DNA from: Syntrophomonadaceae bacterium
Lineage (GTDB): Bacteria > Bacillota > Dethiobacteria > DTU022
Assembly: GCA_003553305.1 (NCBI GenBank)
Contig: PWEB01000274.1
Location: 1-9,672, forward strand
Length of the DNA: 9,672 nucleotides
Direction: 5' to 3'
The position numbers and the translations under genes were made by a program. The notes under the pieces were generated by a model, which ran no database searches, had not been told where the DNA came from, and saw only the letters and a program-made list of their open reading frames with translations. Numbering within the stretch: position 1 is the stretch's first letter; each line of letters opens with the position of its first letter. This document shows positions 1 through 5,734 of the stretch, one piece after another.

Positions 1-1
1 T

Positions 2-33
2 GTTTCAATCCACGCCCCCGCACGGGGGGCGAC
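2..33 (-). CRISPR. Leader-proximal type I-C CRISPR repeat (array continues off the left edge)
   Basis: A single 32-bp repeat, read on the minus strand, begins GTCGCCCCCC and ends GTGGATTGAAAC, the classic type I-C form. A seven-pair CG-rich stem (repeat bases 3-9 with 15-21) closes a five-base loop. Cutting at the 3' base of the stem, as Cas5c does in this subtype, would leave the 11-nt handle TGGATTGAAAC, as expected. The cas operon and leader lie to its right, so this is the first repeat and the newest spacer starts at base 1 going leftward. Only one base of that spacer is visible, so array length and spacer content cannot be judged. The repeat assignment rests on its sequence, its fold and its position directly after cas2 and a leader. 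Confidence 0.93.
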
Positions 34-92
34 CGCATCACTAAAACTCTTTTATTTTATAGGGTCTAATAAGCTATATCTGCGAACCCCCT

Positions 93-121
93 ATTATAAC
101 CTAATTTTTTAGATCAAATTA
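93..121 (-). promoter_or_regulatory. Probable leader promoter for the pre-crRNA
   Basis: The minus strand carries a perfect TATAAT at 98-93. The hexamer 17 bp upstream (121-116, TAATTT) is only a weak -35, and no TGn extension is present. Transcription would start near base 86, about 50 bp before the first repeat, the right place for pre-crRNA synthesis. The start would fall inside the GGGGTTCGCA element at 90-81. AT-rich DNA produces such boxes by chance, so this is a position-supported prediction. Confidence 0.45.
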
Positions 122-157
122 TGTGAAAAACGTCGTATTTTGCTTTAACCATTAGGG

Positions 158-200
158 GTGCGAAAGGTCCAGGGAAGTCATGTTAACCTGGGGTTCGCAC
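158..200 (-). repeat. Leader inverted repeat / hairpin just after cas2
   Basis: On the minus strand GTGCGAA (200-194) pairs with TTCGCAC (164-158), and CCTGG with CCAGG inside it, around a 13-nt loop with a small internal loop. The structure begins 3 bp after the cas2 stop codon. No T-run follows directly, so it does not look like an intrinsic terminator. The outer arm can instead pair with a third copy at 81-90. Confidence 0.6.
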
Positions 201-202
201 TT

Positions 203-493
203 TTAGATAATCATTGTCCCCTCTGGATCATAGACTGCTTTTGCACCGACATGCTCAACCCTTTTTTTCCAGTTGTTGCCAAGCAGATAATAACGCAAGC
301 TATCTTCTTCTTTGTTTATGATATTTTCGAGCTTATTTTTCAGCATGGCAAACTGGGCTGGATCAAGCAAACATTCAAATACTGAATTCTGCACTCTCTG
401 CCCGTAATTAACACATTGTTTTGCTACTAAACGCAGTCTTTTTCGCCCTTGCGGAGTTGTCGTAGCAACATCATAAGTGATCAGTACCATCAT
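203..493 (-). CDS. cas2: CRISPR-associated endoribonuclease-fold protein Cas2
   Basis: Cas2 forms the dimer at the centre of the Cas1-Cas2 spacer integrase. The 96-residue product is the usual length and begins MMVLITYDV, the first beta strand carrying the conserved Asp8. It continues with the RKRLRLVAK helix, the QNSVFEC strand, and ends GAKAVYDPEGTMII, all typical of type I-C Cas2. The ATG at 493 sits 8 nt after a perfect AAGGAGGT (509-502), which fits better than the second ATG one codon later. It is the last cas gene before the leader, in the canonical cas4-cas1-cas2 order. The 56-bp gap from cas1 is the longest in the operon and can fold into a stem over the ribosome binding site, so cas2 may have its own translational control. 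Identity is essentially certain. Confidence 0.97.
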   Translation of the reverse strand: MMVLITYDVATTTPQGRKRLRLVAKQCVNYGQRVQNSVFECLLDPAQFAMLKNKLENIINKEEDSLRYYLLGNNWKKRVEHVGAKAVYDPEGTMII

Positions 494-497
494 GATT

Positions 498-550
498 GTT
501 TACCTCCTTAGTTTTCAAAGAACTGTGTTTTAACCGACAACTAAGTAAAC
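498..550 (-). promoter_or_regulatory. Stem-loop overlapping the cas2 ribosome binding site
   Basis: In the transcript, GUUUACUUAGUU, starting at the last base of the cas1 stop codon, can pair with AACUAAG and UAAAC just before cas2. The GAGG core of the ribosome binding site is left as a four-base bulge. That gives 12 pairs around a loop of about 25 nt. A competing smaller hairpin (AGUUCU/AAAACU, 524-510) would free the site. The pairing is visible in the sequence; a regulatory role is inference, since AU-rich stems of this size occur by chance. Confidence 0.4.
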
Positions 551-1587
551 TACTTCCAAAGAAAAGGCGGATATTCGGCTATATCTCCCCGCAGGTGTCT
601 GGCTAGCAATAATGCCTGGCTGTAAGGAAGCAACCCCAGGGGCATTTTTTCTTCAAGAAAAGGATGAGTAATTTCCTCCGCTTTTCGCTTTTGCCAGGCT
701 TCAATAACCGTTTTTCTGGCGTCTTCTTTAAGGATAACACCACCCGATTCCTTTTTAATGAAATCACCGGCGGTGATTTGCTGCCGGTTAATCAAGTTCA
801 GTACCAGCCGATCTGCAATATATGGCCGGAATTCTTCCATTAAATCAAGGGCTAACCCCAAACGCCCGGGCCTGTCGCGGTGTAAAAACCCGACATAGGG
901 ATCAAGCCCGGCAGTAACAAGCGCGGATTTGGTTTCATGCAGCAAGAATGTATAAAAAAAAGACAGCAATGCGTTGACATTGTCTTTTGGTGGGCGTCTG
1001 CTGCGCTCCAACATGTAAAAGTGCTCTTTATTGGTTAGAATGAGTTTGTCAAAAACAGAAAAATAAGCTCGCGCGCTTTCACCTTCTATGCCCCTTATTA
1101 CATCAAGGTCAACTTTGTCGCTGATTCTTACAATATTACGCGCTAATAGTTTGCAGGCTGCATCAATATCATTGTCGGTAGTTGCAATTGTTTCTCGATA
1201 GTCGCTGACAAAACGGCGCAAAACAGTTCTAGATCCGGCTAATTTGGCAATAACAAAACTTCTGGCCAACTTAGCCGATTCAACGGTTTCGTCTGCCATT
1301 CGATACTGTTTTCTGCGGAGTAAAACATTACCTTGCGGCGTACCGTTAACATTTGCAAGGTGCTTGCCGTAGGGGCTTAATAATGAAACACCTATACCGC
1401 GTTCCAGACACAAACCGAGCGCCGCTGGGCTTGCTCCCAGATAGCTAAACATAACGATTCCTTCGAGATAATGAACCGGAGTTCTAAATGCTTCTTTTTC
1501 CTCCAGACGCACAACGATATTCTCGCCGTCTTTTGTAAGATAAGCCTCTGGATTGGTTATATACAAAGTATTAAGCAACTTTCTCAT
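550..1587 (-). CDS. cas1: CRISPR-associated endonuclease/integrase Cas1 (type I-C)
   Basis: Cas1 is the metal-dependent integrase that joins protospacer ends to the leader-repeat junction. The 345-residue length is normal for the I-C group. The N-terminal beta domain (about 1-95) opens MRKLLNTLYITNPEAYL. The helical catalytic domain follows, with the expected metal ligands: Glu168 in RGIEGESARAYF, His236 in VGFLHRDRPGR, and the acidic pair Asp248/Glu251 in LALDLMEEFRP. All are present, so the enzyme should be active. The ATG at 1587 follows GAGGTGG (1597-1591) at close spacing, and the cas4 stop lies 13 bp upstream, so the two are co-transcribed. Cas4, Cas1 and Cas2 act together in choosing PAM-flanked spacers in this subtype (known for the family). 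Nothing is missing or broken. Confidence 0.97.
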   Translation of the reverse strand: MRKLLNTLYITNPEAYLTKDGENIVVRLEEKEAFRTPVHYLEGIVMFSYLGASPAALGLCLERGIGVSLLSPYGKHLANVNGTPQGNVLLRRKQYRMADETVESAKLARSFVIAKLAGSRTVLRRFVSDYRETIATTDNDIDAACKLLARNIVRISDKVDLDVIRGIEGESARAYFSVFDKLILTNKEHFYMLERSRRPPKDNVNALLSFFYTFLLHETKSALVTAGLDPYVGFLHRDRPGRLGLALDLMEEFRPYIADRLVLNLINRQQITAGDFIKKESGGVILKEDARKTVIEAWQKRKAEEITHPFLEEKMPLGLLPYSQALLLARHLRGDIAEYPPFLWK

Positions 1588-1600
1588 TTTCCACCTCTAA

Positions 1601-2260
1601 CTAAAGGTCTCTTTCAAGCTCCTGCACCAAGTTAGGAATGTATCGTTCGGCTTTAGTATTAAGGCTACCAAGTTTCGGCATGCAAACATTTATCATTGAG
1701 CAATTTTTACATTTTCTGCTTTTTATGGCTGCAGGCGTTATTCCCTGTTCATAACAGGCATGCATAGCCTGGGACAGTTCCCGCACTCTTTCCCGCAGTT
1801 GTTTCGAAAATTCAACCCTGTGCCTGTTTTTGATCATATCGTAGTAGATATCGCCGCTTTTAATAGCTGTACTGCGCATCTCCTCAAGACATATCGCCTG
1901 GGCACAGAGCTGCACTTCGTCCCTGTCGTCCGGCTTGGGCTTCCCTCGCTTGTATTCCACCAGACTATAGGTTATGTTTTGCCCGTCTTTTTTCTTGTGG
2001 ATCTCCAGCAGATCAGCAATACCATATAGGCCGAGCTGCCTGGAGATAAGCGGGATCGCCCTTTCAGTTTTTACCATGTCACGGGCCTCAGTAAAGTATG
2101 GATCATCGACTCTGTGGTGGATAATTCTTCCCTGCGCGGTACTCGCGTTTTCAAGCCACTGGTTTTCCACCTGGATCAGCGCCCATTGCCGAGGGCAATA
2201 AGCAAAATGTTGAATGCCCGACAGTGGTAACAGTGCATCTTCAGTGTAGCTTAAGGTCAC
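1601..2260 (-). CDS. cas4: CRISPR-associated exonuclease Cas4 (Fe-S, RecB family)
   Basis: Cas4 trims the PAM-side 3' overhang of prespacers and sets their orientation with Cas1-Cas2. The 219-residue protein has the full set of family residues: Cys22 in YCPRQW near the N-terminus and Cys184, Cys187 and Cys193 near the C-terminus, together the four 4Fe-4S ligands. The RecB nuclease core shows His48, Asp83 (GIADLLE), the Glu102-Tyr-Lys104 signature (VEYKRGKPKP) and Gln117 (QLCAQA). Translation starts at a GTG one base after the cas7c stop codon, behind AAAGGA. The ATG two bases upstream is in another frame and stops at once. The single-base gap implies translational coupling to cas7c. It is a stand-alone Cas4, not a Cas4-Cas1 fusion. 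Confidence 0.96.
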   Translation of the reverse strand: MTLSYTEDALLPLSGIQHFAYCPRQWALIQVENQWLENASTAQGRIIHHRVDDPYFTEARDMVKTERAIPLISRQLGLYGIADLLEIHKKKDGQNITYSLVEYKRGKPKPDDRDEVQLCAQAICLEEMRSTAIKSGDIYYDMIKNRHRVEFSKQLRERVRELSQAMHACYEQGITPAAIKSRKCKNCSMINVCMPKLGSLNTKAERYIPNLVQELERDL

Positions 2261-2261
2261 A

Positions 2262-3185
2262 TTAAATCCTTTCTGTCAGCTGCACGCTTTGTGGTATCTG
2301 TGCGCTGTCTATGGTAATGATATAATCGTTATATCCCCTGGCTGGTTTACTTTCGTCGCGCCGTTTTACGCTTACGGCATCAAACAGATCTTGAACAGGT
2401 GCATCGCCCATTTTTGAATTATGCTCAAAAACAATGAGCTTGCGTGTACTCATCAGCCCTCGTGCCGCGGAGCGGTCATGCTCAAACATCTTTTCCAGCG
2501 CCTCCCACAGCAGCTCCAAATCCTCATCACTGAAACCGGTTTGCTCGGCAAAAGGCGCCGAGATAAACCCGTGGCCCCGGTAAAGCCCATAAGGAATGGT
2601 GAATTTGCGTCCCATGGTCCGGTTGTCACCGCTTTGTTTTTCCGCCTCCGCTTCGGTAGCAACTGCCATGCGCGTAATACTGTGTTCGAGGGCTACGACC
2701 GGATCCACCGAGCGGGCGAAGGTTAACTGCGCCGGCCCGCGAACCTGACCGGCATTTGCACCTGTCGACAATACAGCACCGAATGTCCTGATATCGTAGA
2801 AGTTTCGGCATAAAAACTCTTTAGCCCGACCAACTTCTTTGCCCTGCCCCTGGCCTTTCTTATTTCTTTTTGTGCCGTCCGTTTTATCGGCCGGGTCTTT
2901 CTCCAAATCTATACCAAGACTGAGATAGGCCTGATTGATAGTGTTGTTCAGAACTGCTTTTTCTTTAATAAATATGCTATGCGGCACGTTATCGTTGTTT
3001 TTTAAACCCACATAGTTGCGAATTTTTCTTTTCAGGCAGACATCGGTAACCAGCCCGTGCCCGGTTTCTGCATCGATGCGCGGCAGGTTTCCAGCATCGG
3101 GATCGCCGTTGGGGTTGCCATCTGTTACATCAAAAAAGATTACAAAATCATAGCGCTTCTGAACGGGTAAATCATTACTCATCAT
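2262..3185 (-). CDS. cas7c: Type I-C Cascade backbone protein Cas7c (Csd2)
   Basis: Cas7c polymerises along the crRNA and forms the backbone of the type I-C surveillance complex. The 307-residue product has the family N-terminus, RYDFVIFFDVTDGNPNGDPD, an RRM-fold strand followed by the GNPNGDPDAGNLPRID loop. Further family segments are EFLCRNFYDIRTFGAVL, the Gly-rich TGANAGQVRGPAQLTFARSVDP, and GLYRGHGFISAPFA. The frame opens at an ATG at 3191, but that codon overlaps its own GGAAAGGA. The ATG at 3185 has a 6-nt spacing from AAAGG and is preferred; 3182 is also possible. The gene follows cas8c by 20 bp and abuts cas4. It is expected to be the most abundant subunit, and no defect is visible. 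Confidence 0.95.
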   Translation of the reverse strand: MMSNDLPVQKRYDFVIFFDVTDGNPNGDPDAGNLPRIDAETGHGLVTDVCLKRKIRNYVGLKNNDNVPHSIFIKEKAVLNNTINQAYLSLGIDLEKDPADKTDGTKRNKKGQGQGKEVGRAKEFLCRNFYDIRTFGAVLSTGANAGQVRGPAQLTFARSVDPVVALEHSITRMAVATEAEAEKQSGDNRTMGRKFTIPYGLYRGHGFISAPFAEQTGFSDEDLELLWEALEKMFEHDRSAARGLMSTRKLIVFEHNSKMGDAPVQDLFDAVSVKRRDESKPARGYNDYIITIDSAQIPQSVQLTERI

Positions 3186-3205
3186 AATCATCCTTTCCAG
3201 TGTAA

Positions 3206-3580
3206 TTATTGTGCCTCTTCTACGGGCACTGCTTCTTCTTTTTTGCTGAAAAAATCCTGCCGCTGGTGATAGTAGCCGATGGCAAACCGGCCCTGTTCAT
3301 GCAAATCTAGATGAGACGGAAAATCATTTAAATGGCTCATAATTTCTCCCAACAATCTTTCAAAGTTGACAGCCCTGCCTCTGCTCGCCATCTTGGCGAG
3401 ATGATGATTTTTTAGGCGAAGCAATATCGCAAACACAGTAACCGGTGTGGCGCAGGCCGCACCGTAATAGCGTTCGCGGATTGTTGCACCGATGCCCGGG
3501 TTTGCCTCTTCCTGGATTTTTTCTAGGGTAGCAAATAACCGGCCTAACTGGTAACCAATAGATGGTTGCGTAGCATCCAA
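3206..3580 (-). CDS. cas11c: Internally translated small subunit Cas11c (within cas8c)
   Basis: Type I-C complexes are known to contain a small subunit made by internal translation from the 3' end of cas8c, about 125 residues long. Here a perfect AAGGAGGT (3598-3591) lies inside the cas8c frame, 10 nt before an in-frame TTG (Leu470 of Cas8c). Starting there gives a 124-residue protein beginning M-DATQPSIGYQLGRLF and sharing the cas8c stop, the size expected from the family. The nearest in-frame ATGs do not fit: 3760 would give 184 residues without comparable spacing to a ribosome binding site, and later ones are too short. The product is helical and would line the non-target strand path in the complex. 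The start codon is deduced from sequence alone. Confidence 0.8.
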   Translation of the reverse strand: MDATQPSIGYQLGRLFATLEKIQEEANPGIGATIRERYYGAACATPVTVFAILLRLKNHHLAKMASRGRAVNFERLLGEIMSHLNDFPSHLDLHEQGRFAIGYYHQRQDFFSKKEEAVPVEEAQ

Positions 3581-4987
3581 GCTGAATTCAACCTCCTTTT
3601 GTTTGTATTGCGGGTAAATCCGCGCATAACGGTTTAAATAAGCTTTGAGGAGTGCCGCCCTGATCGGTTTAACCCTGTTCTTGGTGTCGCTGCGAATTCG
3701 GCGCAGCGCCGCCTGCAAAAGGGTTGCCGGGTAGGGCGTGCCAGCGATGATGGAGCGCATAAATTCGCCGGCCAGATTGGGAGGGATGTTGTCGCTTTTA
3801 TCCTGGGTCGAAATATTGACCAGGATGCGCCAGATTGAATAATATTCCGGCTCATTATCCGGCTTAGCGATTTTAAAGTCTTCAAAGTATTGCTTGATCC
3901 GATGCGCATACTCGGCGATGGTTCCATCGTGCCAAAAGCGCACCGCGATGCGGGCGGAATTGGGCGATAAGCCTAAGATATAAAAACTGTTGCTACTGTC
4001 GTCGTCAAAATATCCGGCGCCACTGTTTACCGCTTCAAAAAGCGCCCTTACTTTATTCGTCCGCGCGCCTGGGTCGTCTTTTTCCGGCTCTTTGAAAAAG
4101 ATAGCAAAGTCTGATTCAAAAGCAGAGGGTTTCTTCGACCAGAATACGGTGGTCGAGTCACCGATCAGCAAACGCTGCTTCGGGGATTTTAAGAGGGTGT
4201 TTAAACCTGTGACATAGGCAAACTCCGTCGAGGCAATGATCGGCGCGTTGTAGCCCTGCTCTTTGCCGTAGGAGTCATACCCGGAATTTTTTTGAAAGCC
4301 GACCAGGCATTTAGTATCTTTGTTAATAGGCGTTCTGCTGTGCGTCCTGGCGATCACGCCTTGTTCACCGGTAACCAGGCAGTACCCTGATTTTTCCTTG
4401 TTTTCTATTTTGCCTCCGCTTTCCGTCGGCGGCCCTTCTGTTGTATTTAGCTTAACATATGCTTGCACCTCTTCGCGGCACGGCACAGGCACATCACCGC
4501 TTAGACGAAAAGCCATGTTACACTGGGGGGCTTTTAAACACTCCTCGATTTGCGGAGCCTGCAGAGCTTTTTCCAGCCCTCCTTGCCGGTTCTGGCTATA
4601 GAACTTTAAAACAGCAGCTACGCCCTGGTCGGCGCGAAACCTTTCGGGCAAGTCTTTTAACGATTGAAGCCACGTTTCGTGCTGCTTTCTTGATTTTTGA
4701 TCATCTGCAGGCAGACCGAGCAGGTATCCGATATGATCCCACAACAAAAAGGTGGTTTCATAACTCTTGCTGCCGCTTCGGCCTTTTGATCGAGGCAAAA
4801 TAAAAGTTTTCGCTACCCACTTGCTGCCGACCTTTTCACGGGTGTCTTCAATGCCGATAAAATTGCCTGCTTCATCGATAACGATTAAAAATTGCAGCTC
4901 TTTCTTTTCAAAACCCGGCGGGGCTATACCACTGTCGGGGTCGCCCGATCTTCGGTCATAATATTCTTTTAAGGCTTGTAAAATCAT
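3206..4987 (-). CDS. cas8c: Type I-C Cascade large subunit Cas8c (Csd1)
   Basis: Cas8c recognises the PAM, helps open target DNA and recruits Cas3. The frame is open further upstream, but the family N-terminus MILQALKEYYDR fixes the start at the ATG at 4987. This gives 593 residues and the classic ATGA overlap with the cas5c stop. Only a poor ribosome binding site (ACGG) precedes it, so translation is probably coupled to cas5c. Csd1-family landmarks are YCLVTGEQGVIARTH (202-216), SYGKEQGYNAPI (239-250) and FYILGLSPNSARIAVRFW (335-352). The C-terminal helical part (about 440-593), with YQLGRLFATLEKIQ and RYYGAACATPVTVF, is also made separately as Cas11c. The sequence looks full length. Identity is firm; residue-level PAM contacts cannot be assigned by eye. 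Confidence 0.95.
   Translation of the reverse strand: MILQALKEYYDRRSGDPDSGIAPPGFEKKELQFLIVIDEAGNFIGIEDTREKVGSKWVAKTFILPRSKGRSGSKSYETTFLLWDHIGYLLGLPADDQKSRKQHETWLQSLKDLPERFRADQGVAAVLKFYSQNRQGGLEKALQAPQIEECLKAPQCNMAFRLSGDVPVPCREEVQAYVKLNTTEGPPTESGGKIENKEKSGYCLVTGEQGVIARTHSRTPINKDTKCLVGFQKNSGYDSYGKEQGYNAPIIASTEFAYVTGLNTLLKSPKQRLLIGDSTTVFWSKKPSAFESDFAIFFKEPEKDDPGARTNKVRALFEAVNSGAGYFDDDSSNSFYILGLSPNSARIAVRFWHDGTIAEYAHRIKQYFEDFKIAKPDNEPEYYSIWRILVNISTQDKSDNIPPNLAGEFMRSIIAGTPYPATLLQAALRRIRSDTKNRVKPIRAALLKAYLNRYARIYPQYKQKEVEFSLDATQPSIGYQLGRLFATLEKIQEEANPGIGATIRERYYGAACATPVTVFAILLRLKNHHLAKMASRGRAVNFERLLGEIMSHLNDFPSHLDLHEQGRFAIGYYHQRQDFFSKKEEAVPVEEAQ
3591..3598 (-). promoter_or_regulatory. Internal ribosome binding site for cas11c
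   Basis: AAGGAGGT occurs inside the cas8c coding frame, over the Lys-Glu-Val codons at residues 464-466, and is stronger than the site in front of cas8c itself. Its only evident use is the TTG at 3580. A full-length site placed here, at the expected cas11c boundary, argues for selection beyond protein coding. Confidence 0.75.
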
Positions 4988-5718
4988 CCGTACAACACCA
5001 CTTTCCGGCGATCTGTATTCACGGTGCCTTTTTCTAAAAGCGCACGGAAAAAAAGCGGCGGCGGGTCTTCTATGCATTTGGCAAAATCCATATCGTAGAG
5101 CATAAAACCGAGATCTTTTGTTTCATCAATCGGTTCGGCCTGCTCTTTAGCGGGGTCAACCAAATTAAAATAGCAGGCAAACTCGCGGCAGCCAAGATAG
5201 GGGCGGTGAAAACATTGCCCCTTCTTTGCCCGCCGCTCAAACATGGCAGCATATTTCGCCGGCTTTTCATCATCATTAGCAGCATTAACGTGTTCCTCAT
5301 TGTCGGCCCAGAACTCAGGTGAGGCAGAGCGGTTCGTCCGGCGATCCTCCAGCGGGATAAATTCAAAGTAGCCGTGAAGTCGGTAGCGGACATCTTTTAA
5401 CAATAACCCAGCCCGCTGCTGCCTTTCGTTTTCAATGTTTATGCCCATGGGCGCGCCTTCTTCTCCGGCCAACTGTCCGGCTGTCGGCCCGTAAGCTTCT
5501 TTGCCCACTTCATTTCTGCGAATCGATACCCACCTGATGGGGTTAAGCACTTCAATTTTCGTAACCTGCCAGCGGATGGCCGGTTTCCAGAGGATTGCTT
5601 CAAATATCGCCCTGGCCGCAGATGGGGTAATCACATCGTAGCTGACCCGTTCTACTTTCATCTCGGGGCGGGTAAAGCAGGCGTAATCGCCCCAGATTTC
5701 CAAACACCAGTTATGCAC
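4984..5718 (-). CDS. cas5c: Type I-C pre-crRNA processing endoribonuclease Cas5c (Cas5d)
   Basis: In type I-C, Cas5c replaces Cas6: it cuts each repeat at the base of its stem, stays on the 5' handle and nucleates the complex. The frame has an ATG at 5760 overlapping cas3. However, AAAGGAGC (5734-5727) sits 8 nt before a GTG at 5718, and the family N-terminus (LEIWGDYACFTRPEMKVERVSYDV) begins right after it. The GTG start gives 244 residues and a 16-bp gap after cas3. Landmarks are TPSAARAIFEAI-WKPAIRW (31-50), IRRNEVG (66-72), LLLKDVRYRLHGYFEF (106-120), FERRAKKGQCFHRPYLGCREF (160-180) and DLGFMLYDMDF (202-212). Leu43 and Tyr117 occupy positions where better-known Cas5c proteins have a catalytic Tyr and His, so cleavage chemistry may rest on other residues such as His115. 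Confidence 0.94.
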   Translation of the reverse strand: MHNWCLEIWGDYACFTRPEMKVERVSYDVITPSAARAIFEAILWKPAIRWQVTKIEVLNPIRWVSIRRNEVGKEAYGPTAGQLAGEEGAPMGINIENERQQRAGLLLKDVRYRLHGYFEFIPLEDRRTNRSASPEFWADNEEHVNAANDDEKPAKYAAMFERRAKKGQCFHRPYLGCREFACYFNLVDPAKEQAEPIDETKDLGFMLYDMDFAKCIEDPPPLFFRALLEKGTVNTDRRKVVLYG

Positions 5719-5734
5719 TATTTTAAGCTCCTTT

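Larger units (their letters stand above)
34..202 (-). promoter_or_regulatory. CRISPR leader between cas2 and the array
   Basis: This AT-rich, non-coding stretch joins the cas2 stop codon to the first repeat, where Cas1-Cas2 would insert new spacers and where array transcription should begin. It contains a consensus -10 box and three copies of a TTCGCA/TGCGAA motif: inverted at 194-199, then at 159-164 and at 81-86. I recall similar GTGCGAA...TTCGCAC elements from other Firmicutes type I-C leaders, but could not verify this. The long open frame on the plus strand here (158-385) is antisense to cas2 and has no recognisable product. Confidence 0.8.

Noticed and set aside
158..200. Hairpin after cas2 as an intrinsic terminator of the cas operon.
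   Set aside because: No run of T follows the stem on the minus strand; the nearest T-run is about 30 bp away.
4988..5077. Thirty extra N-terminal residues on Cas8c from an upstream ATG inside cas5c.
   Set aside because: The family begins at MILQALKEYYDR, the extra part is cas5c read in another frame, and the ATGA overlap gives a clear start at 4987.
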